From Mycoemilia scoparia (Eukaryota; Kickxellomycota; Kickxellomycetes; Kickxellales; Kickxellaceae), in assembly GCA_027575805.1 (NCBI GenBank), contig JANBPU010000048.1, forward strand, positions 1-64,000: a DNA stretch of 64,000 nt. The letters run 5' to 3'. How positions within the stretch are numbered: position 1 is the first letter of the stretch; each line of letters starts with the position of its first letter. Of this stretch, positions 53,833 through 63,668 are shown one piece after another. Under the pieces are notes generated by a model, which had not been told where the DNA came from, ran no database searches, and saw nothing but the letters and a program-made list of their open reading frames with translations. Position numbers and translations under genes: made by a program.

Positions 53833-54571
53833 TTATTCGCCATTGCTAGTGTTAATATTGTCATTGGTATTGGTATTTGGTGCTTCTGTGACTTTGTTGT
53901 TTGCACCAGATTTCTTGTTATGCATCCAATGAAATATTTGCTTTTCGTGGAGCCACAACATCTCTTGTTCCTTTTTCATCGCTTCGCGGAATATTCCGGA
54001 TTGTAATAATTCTAGAAAGTGTAGTGAATTTGGATATCTGTTTGCAAGTTTAAAGAAGAAAACATATATATAAATCAATAGTTTTTGAGAGTTATTGGTG
54101 GGCGTTTGATGATGTGTGTTTAGGATTTTAAAAGACTTACATGACGAATTTTGCGTATTCTGGTTTCTTCCAATATTGTAAATAGTCTAGATATTCTATA
54201 AATTCCGGTTTGTCAAAATATCCTTGTTGGGCCAAAACTACATAAAATGTTATTATTATTATTATTATTCTTGTTACTATAGTGTTGATAATGTCAATGT
54301 GTATGACCTATGATTACATATAAAAGAACTTTTGACTCTGTATGTAGACCGACTCACAGTGAATATATTTGGGGTTTGATAGGCATTGGATGAACTCTAA
54401 TTCTACATGGAACCGTAATTTCTTTGGATCATTTATGATAGCTTCATATAAATTTTGTTGTGGCGGTGATTGGGCGGCTTGGTTATCGCTATTGCTTCCA
54501 TCGGTGTGTGATGATGGTTGGTTATCCTTTTCAGCTTCTGTATTATTATCCATGGTAATATTAGTAGTCAT
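53833..54571 (-). CDS. MED31: Mediator complex subunit 31 (Soh1)
   Basis: Three exons (54571-54358, 54237-54141, 54037-53833) encode 171 residues. MED31 belongs to the middle module of Mediator and contacts MED7. The conserved core runs RFHVELEFIQCLSNPKYIHF, LAQQGYFDKPEFIEYLDYLQ, YWKKPEYAKFV and YPNSLHFLELLQ, which is a textbook match. The N-terminal ~45 residues are an Asn/Gln/Ser-rich extension and the C-terminus is Asn/Thr-rich. Both introns fall inside the conserved core. Confidence 0.96.
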
Positions 54572-54852
54572 TAAGTGTGTATAGTATTAGTATATAGCCT
54601 TGTAATAAGTCATTATTAAAGTAAAATTTTATATTTATTTATTTCTTATTCAAGTTATGGGTTAGTAATTTTCATTTACTTTTCTTTCAATTAAACATAA
54701 ATTTGTGATACACACAACTCTAGAAAAAAAAGGTGTATTTAAAACAATTAGAATAAATCTGAAGATTAGTCCAGATAGTCCATTAAAGTAAAAATGAAAT
54801 AGTATTAACTTAAGGTTAAAAGAGCTATTAAATGTTATCAAAGATCTACCTG

Positions 54853-55943
54853 CTAGGGATAATCACAAACCAATATTTGATTGGTTTTCTTACATTTGGT
54901 ACCAGGGGGACAAGCAAATACAACAGGGGAGCCATTACTACATATCACAACACTACCATCAGACGTACACTGAATATTTTCAGCATCACAGGACCCTGGA
55001 TTAGATGACTTTGGGGGCTTTGTGGCTCCTCCTCCTGCTGCTGCTGCTGCTGCTGGGCTACTACCACCACCAGCACCAACCAGTGAAATTCCATTGTTGA
55101 GCACTAAAGAAAGATACAACCATAAAATTCAAATAGAGTGGTTAGAGCTCTTTTTGATGAAGCACAAGCAGTAGTGGATAAGCGAGAAGCAATTACTGAA
55201 GTAATAGCACTATTGACATTACCTTTATTATTGCTACTATCCCCACTAGTGGGAGGTCCTGATTTAGTATCAACTTCTTGGAACCCATTGGCTATCCCGG
55301 GTCCAACCTCAATCATTTTACGACCATCAAACAGATCAAGCCCCGTATTATAATTTCCATTGAATTCAGGAACCACCAGGCCATTTCCAAGAGTTGGATG
55401 GTTCACAACCAAAAGTCGAGGTCCTCTAAACTTGGCCCCATTGCCACTGGGTGTTGGGCCTTCAACATACACATCAACACAGCCCATATAGTATTCCCGG
55501 TTTCCTAGCGCATTTATCCAAGTCCACCCGATCGTGGCCATTCCTGTTGGCAAATTATTGGGCAACCTGATAGAGTATTTGGTCTTTTCGGGCTGGTTGG
55601 TAATTGATGGTCCGTTCTTGAAACAGTGTCGTAGTTCGTCTTGTATTACAGCAAAATCCTTGTTATTATAGCTGATTGCGAATTGACAGTGGCCGCCTCC
55701 GTGAGCTGCACCACGGTCCGAAAATGCCATTTCGAGAGTGTCTCCGGGTTTTATAGTTTTTATTGATGTTTTGTTTGGGGTTTCGGTGCCGCATAGCGGG
55801 AGCGAGATTCCTAGCTCTATGGAGCCGATAGGACTTCGGATATCTGGGTCGTTTTTGCGGGCTGTGGGGTTGGTTATTGCCATATGGGCAATGCAGAGAT
55901 TTGTTAGAAGAAAGGGTATGGTTAGTATGGCGATGAATTTCAT
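54853..55943 (-). CDS. Lytic polysaccharide monooxygenase-like protein with CBM19-like tail
   Basis: Exons 55943-55223 and 55103-54853 encode 323 residues. The Met at 55943 gives a clean signal peptide of 19 residues, and cleavage leaves His20 as the mature N-terminus, as required for the copper histidine brace. A second brace histidine lies in AAHGGGHCQFAISY (H81 or H85). Further features are WTWINALGNREYYMGCVDVY and paired cysteines. A Ser/Gly and poly-Ala linker leads to a ~45-residue Cys-rich C-terminus (CDAENIQCTSDGSVVICSNG, CPPGTKCKK) with the spacing of chitin-binding CBM19 modules. Copper-dependent oxidation of crystalline chitin outside the cell is the likely role. It is nearest to fungal AA11/AA16-type proteins in layout, but the exact family is not settled. 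An upstream ATG at 55979 would spoil the signal peptide. Confidence 0.8.
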
Positions 55944-57038
55944 TGTGTGGGTGGTTTTGTGAAACGATAGGAGGGGCAATAAAGGTTAGTGAAATCTGGA
56001 TCACAGCTCTTTTAATGTATAAATTTATAGAACGTTTAAACAATATAGATATAAAAAAGTGTGCATTTTAGAGAGAAATAAAAATATATTTGGCCAGTAG
56101 AGAGGTTGTACTGTTTTGCTTGGCATTCTATTCACAACTCCACTTATACACACAAAGAGAAAGAGAAGGAGAGGGAGGGAGAGTTAGAACACGTTGGCAA
56201 AACATTGTACTGAGAATTAATGTAGTAAAGCTCTGGTAATAGTATACAGCTAATTTTTGAACTTTGTAAACTATCTAGTAATGAGAAGTCTTTATCGTAT
56301 TGTAGCACATGGATGCTTGATAATGTGAGAGAGAAGCTTTGTCAATATTTGTTTAAACTTTACATATTTAAAGAAATCCAGTTATATCTCTCAATCATTC
56401 GGTACGGGAAATACCAACCCCTATGTTAAATCCTTCTTAGTATATAGATAGATATAAATCCTGATTCATTTTTCAAGCTGCATTGTGTGATGTAGAGGAT
56501 TAGTTAAAAGCCACTATTTGTCAAAAATAGCCGAAATCTTGTATCTAGAAATTTACTACTACTTTCCATACATTTGAATGCGAAGCAGAACTCCAGGATA
56601 AGATTAAAAGTTATGATTAGATTATAAGCCATTATGTTGGAATATTTAGCACAAAAGAGAATAAAGGTATTATTTCAGTGCAGGAAGGTGAACTACAAGA
56701 TTTGGCTTCTCAAGTATGATAAAAAGGTGACAAAGCTTTGTTATGAAGTCAAACCCCTGTAACAAATTATGAAACTTTGCTAATCTATTGCCTACTTGCA
56801 AATTTGCTACTTAACAGAAAATTTGATCTACTATTTCCTTATTTCAAATACGTATGCAGACCACTGTATTAAAAAGGAATACTGCGATGTTTATTTGGGG
56901 GGAAGCCACAAAAGTTATCTAGGTTTTGAATCCTCCTTGCCGCAATTCTTTTATATCCTTGCCTACTCGCTCGCTCACATTATTCCTTCTTTTAACAAAC
57001 AAACTAGCAATAATAAAATTTCCACTCTCGAAACCACG
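55944..57038. other. Divergent intergenic region
   Basis: Shared upstream region of the LPMO-like gene and the second F-box/LRR-like gene. AT-rich; an ORF from 56796 runs in frame into the latter but its first ATG is a less likely start. Confidence 0.55.
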
Positions 57039-58811
57039 ATGTATAGGCCACTGCCATACCACATAAAGTGGGAAATATGCGATTATCTTGCTTATGAATA
57101 CTATTATGAAGAACTCGATGATTTAAGGATGGCTTCTATGGAGTGGTACGAGATGGTGCTTAACTATAAGTACAATACTTGGAAATACCATTATGATCCT
57201 AGTGGATATTACAGTGAGTAGTTATGGAATTACTAGCTACTCTATCTTTATGATGATTGGATTATTGACCAAGAAATTTGTATGTTGTGCTTATTGTGTG
57301 TAGAGCTGGGACACAAGTATACTTCCTATATCCACATACGTAAAGAAGGGGATATACCTGGAGACAAATTCTTTGACTTAAGGTGCCCAAAGTTGACTAA
57401 ACTTCAAGTAGAAAATGATCACGAATTTATTCGAAAGTTGAGCAGGTTTACTAAACTCAACCCAACTATCACTGAGCTTTCGATCGAAGAGGATGTTTAT
57501 GAGCTAGATAATCCGGTTGTGGAGCTGCCTATACTGATTGATATTGTAAGCCCACTATATGAAAGACTAACTCTACTCGAACTTGATACTACCATACATT
57601 TACCATCGTTATCTTTTCTGTTGGAGAAACTTCCAAGCCTTGGTTCTTTGATGATACAATGCTGTTCCTTCAACAGCGTCTTGGATATTTTTGTTCCTAG
57701 TGGTGGCTCGCAACGCCAGCTATTGGAAACAAGCTCAAAATCTTCGGTGGAACCAAAGGATAACAGAAAATTGTTTTATAATTTGACAAACCTTACCCTT
57801 TCCAAATGGTTTGTACCAAAAAGCCAGTACAAGGGAATTATAAACGATTTTCTGGTGTTCGACTCTGGTTTGTTTCCTAGCTTGAAGATCTGGAACCTTT
57901 TAACATTGTTTGAGGATTTCCCATACCCAATCGTACCTGGTTTGGACCTGGAGTCAATCCCTCACATATATTTCTTCAATTCAGTAGTACACAGATCAAT
58001 ATCCGACCTTCGTTTTTATACAGGGTCACAAAAACTTTTAAGTTGCATTGCTAAAAGCTGTCCAAACCTAAAAAGTTTTGACCTGGTCACACTTAGAAAC
58101 ACAGACGATGATAAAATGAATGTGATAAAAACATTTAGATCGATTGCAGAGCTGTTTCCTAAATTAGAGAAACTGAGCATTGGGATGTGGGAAGCAAAAA
58201 AAGACAATGAATTCCTGGTCACAAATCATACCGTCTTTTATTCGGAAACACTTGATTATACTTTAGAACAAAGCAATGTTAGAGAAATTTCGTATACATT
58301 CAATCAAATGGATCTTGACAATGGGAACAGCCAGACAATAGAACAAGATCAATTAGAACAAACGACTAGCAACAACAACGACCTAACATTTGTTGGGCCT
58401 ATTCTACCAAGAATCCAAACCCCCTTGTCATTCAGTTGTATGAATACGCTCAAAAAACTCAACATCCATCCACTTGGTGACTTGACTCCCCATGTTCTAT
58501 TTCCAATTGCTCAGTTTACAAACCTAGAGAACTTGGATATTACAATGTCTACTCTAGATGATATCGAGCTTCAAACATCCAGGATCGAAAGTTATTATAC
58601 TCTGAATCACAAACCTTTTGGGAAATTGATTTATTTCAACCTAGTATCTAGCACAATAGAACCCGATGTTGAACAGTTTAAGCTACTGATCGAGTTGTTC
58701 CCTGTACTCAAAGTGTTTTCGCATTATCGAAATGATGAGGATGAGGATAATGAGGGTGAGTTCTTGGCTCTACTTGGGGATATATTTTCGGATATTGTTT
58801 TTGTTTCTTGA
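57039..58811 (+). CDS. F-box/LRR-like protein 2
   Basis: Exons 57039-57213 and 57304-58811 encode 560 residues. The start (MYRPLPYHIKWEICDYLAYE, then ASMEWYEMV) parallels the N-terminus of the gene at 44325-46157 (IPPEIKYRICEQF, then LSHEWYQA) and fits an F-box-like motif. Irregular leucine-rich repeats follow (LTKLQVENDH, ITELSIEEDV, LTLLELDTTI, LTNLTLSKWF, LKSFDLVTLR, LEKLSIGMWE, LKKLNIHPLG, LENLDITMST). The protein ends in an acidic stretch. Likely a substrate adaptor, by inference. It shares with gene 1 the same overall length and fold but little direct identity. An alternative start at 56796 would add 81 low-quality residues. Confidence 0.7.
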
Positions 58812-58843
58812 TTTATTTTGATGATGGTTGGGGCTGCAGCGGT

Positions 58844-58882
58844 GGTAGTAGTAGTAGTAGTAGTAGTAATAGTAGTAGTAGT
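58844..58882. repeat. (TAG)n trinucleotide microsatellite
   Basis: About 12 units of GTA/TAG, with one AAT interruption, just after the F-box/LRR-like gene 2. Confidence 0.85.
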
Positions 58883-59032
58883 TTTGAAATAGAAATATGA
58901 TCAAGTTTTGCTAGTGATCAGGCATGTATTAGTCAAAAGTAGGTCCTTAAATATTGGCTTTATTCCAAGCCATTTGAGACACAAATCCTGGGGACCCTTA
59001 TTTGTCTAAGGCCATGCGATCCTTAACCATAC

Positions 59033-59148
59033 GCGAGATAGTTTTTGAAGATTGAATGTTTACTAATAAAATTGGGACATTCATTTGACTGTGATTGCGC
59101 CTATAATGGTTGGCTACCAGAAGGTACCCTTTAAAAATAACTACTCGT
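59033..59148. mobile_element. MITE copy 13
   Basis: 116 bp, diverged ends (GAGATAGTTTTTGAAGA; CCCTTTAAAAATAACTACTCG) followed by TA. It directly precedes the 5' direct repeat of the third small-membrane-protein cassette. Confidence 0.7.
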
Positions 59149-59150
59149 AT

Positions 59151-60885
59151 GGCCAAAGTTTACAAGTCTTTAGACAAAATTGTGGTCCCCAAGAGTTGCA
59201 TATGAAATGTCTGGATGTTGAGCTAAAACACGAGGGTCTTTTCTGTCTACCAAACATTTGATTGCGGATTAAATCTCATCATAAATTTGGTCCAGGGTGT
59301 AAGAACCTATAACCCTCTCACAAAATATTTGGCCTAGGTGGTAAAATGTTACAACCAAAATTGGTTTTTATGATAAAAACGCAAACCAAAAAATCCAATT
59401 CATCCTATTACAATCTTGACAATTTTGCAAATTAACAAAATCTTTCTTCTTATTTAGACTTTTCCTCTGAAAAATTTGTGAAATAAATTTTGTTAAAAGT
59501 TTCAACATTTATACATTTGTATGTAATAGGTCTAATTGTTTTGGTGAAAAAAATAAACTACAAGCTTTGGAACCAAAAAATCAAATAAAAATTAGTAAAA
59601 ACCAAATAAAATACAATAAAACCAGAAATTGACTAAAAAAAAATGTTTTACCAATATAGCAATTCTGAGCAACTCCAAAAAGATATATAAACCCATGCTT
59701 TTCCACCACCCTTTGTTTAAAATATCACTTGGAACTCACTCTTTGCACCTTCTCCCATTCACTACAACTACCACCACCATCACCACTCTCCTCAACTTCC
59801 TCCACCAACTAACATCATGGATGACGATATGACCCGTGTCATTGGGCCCATAGCTGATCTCGCAGACATCTTCTTTAGAATCATAGAAGCCTTTAGAGAG
59901 TGGACTAAAGAGCCAAGTGATTACAAACTTATTAAGCTAATCCGTTTATTCTTTTGGCTTTGTTCCCTCCCCTTGGAATTCCTCAATATCATATTCTGGT
60001 TAGCTTTTAGTATCTTTAAGTGGCCAGCTTATTTTATTATTGCTTGGCCAGAGGGATATTACCTAAGAAACAAAAACAGTGATACCCCCATCATTTTGTT
60101 CCTTTGCTTCATTTATCGGGTGATTTCGACAGTTTTTCATGTTTTGAAGCTTGCTCAAGATGAGCGGCTAGGGTAAAAAAGTGATAGATATGGGTATGTG
60201 GGTAGTAACAGTAATGTTAAGGCGAAGAAAGAGAAACCTCGGCAAACGTTAGCGTAAATGAAGATGTTATCAGTGCTATCAATAAGGAACACTATTTCTC
60301 CCATAGTATGCAATAGTAAGAGAAAATTAGGAAGACTTTTGATTTTCTTTTCTCCTTATAACTTTTAATAAACACACTATTTCCAAGCAACATACATTTA
60401 AAGCATATTAAGTTGATTGTACAGTTTATTAAAAATGAGAATAAATTTTATACAACAGCTACATTTTATCAAGGTAAGTAGATATTTATTTAAAGTATAA
60501 ATATAAGTAAGGAATTAGACTACTAAAGAATAACATTCCTGCCCAACTTGCATCCTTATAAATGCTCCCAATATCATGCCACACAGCCCCTCAACTATGT
60601 TTATGTTTTAGGTAGGGCTTATCTTTTGGGAAGTTGTTAATACTGGCCCCGAATTAAATTCCTAGACCTCAACAACCATGATCACAACATAAATTCAAGC
60701 TAAAAGGATTCAGTTTTATATAGTATTATAATAATATGGTCAGAAATTAAAAGGACATAGACAAAAATAGCCTCATAGGAGTGGTGTACCAAATGGACTG
60801 ATGATTGAGCCAAAACTGTGGCCCCACTTATGTTTATTTTGTACCTGATCTCAAGTGAAATTTCACCATAAGGCAAGATTTCACT
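59151..60885 (+). repeat. Small-membrane-protein cassette, copy 3
   Basis: The most complete cassette: 5' direct repeat (59151-59285), ~530 bp conserved upstream region, ORF at 59817, conserved 3' UTR (to about 60420) and 3' direct repeat (60735-60880). A MITE lies immediately 5'. Confidence 0.75.
59817..60176 (+). CDS. Small membrane protein family, member 3 (119 aa)
   Basis: Paralogue of 21284-21640 and 47520-47879. Residues about 14-62 (DLADIFFRIIEAFREW, EPSDYKL, IRLFFWLCSLPLEFLNIIFW) are nearly identical to member 2. Residues about 63-112 (FSIFKWPAYFIIAWPEG, NSDTPIILFLCFIYRVI) match member 1. The switch happens near the codons for IIFWL, so it looks like a recombinant. Two hydrophobic segments, no signal peptide, no recognised domain. 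The promoter has the TATA box GATATATAAACCC (near 59682) and a 5' UTR ending in CCA/CTC-rich sequence as in the other copies. Confidence 0.75.
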   Translation: MDDDMTRVIGPIADLADIFFRIIEAFREWTKEPSDYKLIKLIRLFFWLCSLPLEFLNIIFWLAFSIFKWPAYFIIAWPEGYYLRNKNSDTPIILFLCFIYRVISTVFHVLKLAQDERLG

Positions 60886-61316
60886 AGTGATCGAACCTAT
60901 GTTAGGCAGATATAGGCTCTCAGATTTTGGTCCAATTCATATGCAGCTCTCCTGGGGACTCCCGTTTTACCCATATAGTTTTAAATTCTGAAATCAATCT
61001 GATCATTATTTTACAATTCGCTCACTCTGACATTTGCATTATTTTAAAGGTGCTGTCAATCACAGTAATGCTTGTTACAAGACCATCCATAAAGCTTTCC
61101 AACTAAAAATGTCGAATCGAGCAACATCCAGTTTAACTAACCAAGGTTGTGTATTTTACTGAACAATAATTACGAATATATATAAACTTGATAAACAAAT
61201 AGAAACTTTATAACAATTATATACTAATTTGACCATGTATAACATTTGAGCGTGTGCATCTGTGCCAGGTTTCCAAATACCTAAACAAGTCTCTCCACCA
61301 ACAACAGTTATTGATG
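60886..61316. other. Intergenic region
   Basis: 3' side of cassette 3 and of membrane protein B. No gene supported. Confidence 0.55.
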
Positions 61317-63668
61317 CTATTTCCTAGGAGGTACATTGTTCTGTCGACTCTCATCGAAGCTCTGAGATCTGGTACTGCGATTATCATCGGAATCCCTTCT
61401 GGTGCTGCTGCCTCCAGCACCCTGCAAAGTAGGAGGAGTCTGAGGCAGAGATGGGTTTCGCTTGTGACCATTGCCGCTGCCGCTATTGCCACCGCTATTT
61501 TGAGCATGCGTTGCATTATAGAATTCCAGCAACGCAGGTGGTATGTTGCTTGGAGTCATAACACGATGTAGGGACGGGATCGGAGACTGAGAATATATCA
61601 TATCTTCTGCACGACCTTGTTCAATATCCCGAACTTGGTTCTCGCTCAAGGAATTGGTGGAGATGGTAGTAAAGCTTGATCTTGCTGTGTTATTGTCTCG
61701 CTGGTTGGGCTCATCATTGCTTTTTTCTGAATTATGAGGTAACTGGATATCTTCATTTATTTGGACATCAGAAGCGGTATTTTCCGAGATATTCACAAAA
61801 GAGTGAGCCTGTGGCGCTGTAGAAGCTACTTGTGTGCTTACTAGCGTGTCCCCCCCACCGTCTTGGCTGACAATTTCATCGTGGGGTCGGTTAAACATGC
61901 ATGCTTCGCATGGTTCTCCATCATAATGTGGCACAAAGACGCCTTTATTCCATCTGTATAAGACTTGATCTCTATGTGCGTTTTCTTTCTTATGCCATTC
62001 CATTTCCTGGTATATTTCGGTCATATGTTCTTTACCAGGACCAAAAGCATACGAAACTAGCTTTTCGTATTCATCAGACGGTGGGATGCCAGAGAGAGCT
62101 AAAGCACTGACCCTGGTATCAACATCTTGGGTATAGCCAATATACGGCAAGGTTTCCTTCTTTAGCATGTATCTAAACTCGTAACCATAGCAAATTACTG
62201 TCATTCCCATGAATAAGGCTGCAAGTATTAAGACATAGTGGTCGTAGCCAAGCAAGTTAGTCTTCACAGCCCACGTAACCTGGCCACTAGCGCTGGACTT
62301 GTATCCATAGGTGCGGAACAGCATGTCATTCATCAGGCGGAAAGAGTTGTGTATATTGTACGTGAGGTTTCTAAGGATGTTTTCCTCATTTAGTAGGCTG
62401 TTCAAGACGCTTTGATCAAGAGTTGTTGAGGCACGGTTAAAAGTTACATCAGCGAACGGAGTATGCTTGAAGAATTTGCTATCAGACACAATGAGCGATT
62501 TTGAGTTTTTTTGGCCGTTGTGATTTAATACCGAGTAGTCACAATTGACTTTGATCCCACCAGGAGAAAGAATGGAATAGTTCAAGCCGTTCTTGGTTCC
62601 ATTTTTGCGATAAAAGCTGGCTTCTTCAACCATACCAGTTTTGTCAACATCGGCTACGCCTATGTCACTGTCATTCTTGGAGCTGCTTCCCCAGAATACT
62701 TGATACTGGATACCAGAGTTGTCATTGTAGAATGAAAGGTTTGTAACCCCCATTTTATTTGAAGTTGGGCCATCGGAGTCTCCAGAACTAATCGGCGAAT
62801 CACAGTCATCGCAGTCAGTAACGTAGCATTTGATAGATGAACGAAACCCATCCAGCCCCGTCACATCGAGAGTTTTTCCAATCATTGGAGTCGATTTGGG
62901 ATATCTTCCATCGACGGTTCCGTCCGCAGAAGCGTGTCCCCAATTGCTGGTATATGTGTAGGAGCGGGTTTTGGGCGAGTAAACATCCTGGTATGTTTTC
63001 TCCCACAAGTATTTTCCATCGTGGATCTGGCGAGCCATGAACACCACATCGTCTACGTAGTCGCTGCCCTTCAAATTTTCCAAACTCTGTGTCAATATAT
63101 CGCTGGTAATCTGAGACTTGATATCGGTGGTATTCACCAATGTAAGGTTATGTTCCAGAAGCTGTGGAAGGCCTATCGACACTAAAGAGCTGAATATAGA
63201 TGCAAGAAGGCAGAATATATACAAGGCAAACCATCCCCTACTTTTTTTCAAGAGCCTTTTATCAAAAAGGGCCCCTATAGTCATAAAAGGGTTAAAGCTA
63301 TAGGCACTCATAGCCTTACTAAATGCATAAATATCTTCGCGTCTGTGGTATTCTTGATAAAGGAACATGGCCTCAGTCCAAGCCAGGAGTTTGCAGGCAA
63401 AAACATATGTAGAGCCAAGCCCAATAGTCATATAGCCTGATAGTAAATAGAAATGGTCATATGTCACGATAGTTCCACTCTTTATGATGGCCTCCTGGTC
63501 TACAACCCTTCTTATTTTACCCAGAGTAAAGACCAGCACCGTCATTATAAATAATCCCAACGCAAGAGCCAAGTTCACCCACAATGTAAGAGGCATCGGG
63601 TGTCCTTTTAGCTTTTTTACGATTCGGAGGTCGCCTATCTTGGCTTTAAACTTTTTCATCATTCCCAT
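61317..63668 (-). CDS. Large multi-pass membrane protein B, paralogue of A
   Basis: Intron-free, 783 residues, same architecture as the gene at 36642-39374. It has N-terminal hydrophobic segments (WVNLALALGLFIMTVLVFTL; YLLSGYMTIGLGSTYVFACK; WFALYIFCLLASIFSSLVSI), a ~320-residue extracytoplasmic domain with many NxS/T sites, one further TM (YVLILAALFMGMTVICYGYE) and a Ser/Asn/Asp-rich cytosolic tail of ~270 residues. The shared extracytoplasmic block ARQIHDGKYLWEKTYQD, SNWGHAS, YPKSTPMIGKTLDV, GLDGFRSSIKC is highly conserved against A, as is TQDVDTRVSALALSG just after the last TM. The tail is mostly unalignable. Two starts six bases apart (63668, 63662) are possible. Function unknown. Confidence 0.85.
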   Translation of the reverse strand: MGMMKKFKAKIGDLRIVKKLKGHPMPLTLWVNLALALGLFIMTVLVFTLGKIRRVVDQEAIIKSGTIVTYDHFYLLSGYMTIGLGSTYVFACKLLAWTEAMFLYQEYHRREDIYAFSKAMSAYSFNPFMTIGALFDKRLLKKSRGWFALYIFCLLASIFSSLVSIGLPQLLEHNLTLVNTTDIKSQITSDILTQSLENLKGSDYVDDVVFMARQIHDGKYLWEKTYQDVYSPKTRSYTYTSNWGHASADGTVDGRYPKSTPMIGKTLDVTGLDGFRSSIKCYVTDCDDCDSPISSGDSDGPTSNKMGVTNLSFYNDNSGIQYQVFWGSSSKNDSDIGVADVDKTGMVEEASFYRKNGTKNGLNYSILSPGGIKVNCDYSVLNHNGQKNSKSLIVSDSKFFKHTPFADVTFNRASTTLDQSVLNSLLNEENILRNLTYNIHNSFRLMNDMLFRTYGYKSSASGQVTWAVKTNLLGYDHYVLILAALFMGMTVICYGYEFRYMLKKETLPYIGYTQDVDTRVSALALSGIPPSDEYEKLVSYAFGPGKEHMTEIYQEMEWHKKENAHRDQVLYRWNKGVFVPHYDGEPCEACMFNRPHDEIVSQDGGGDTLVSTQVASTAPQAHSFVNISENTASDVQINEDIQLPHNSEKSNDEPNQRDNNTARSSFTTISTNSLSENQVRDIEQGRAEDMIYSQSPIPSLHRVMTPSNIPPALLEFYNATHAQNSGGNSGSGNGHKRNPSLPQTPPTLQGAGGSSTRRDSDDNRSTRSQSFDESRQNNVPPRK

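Noticed and set aside
57039..58811. Reading both F-box/LRR-like genes as one tandem array
   Set aside because: They are 11 kb apart, on opposite strands and share only architecture; no evidence for recent duplication.
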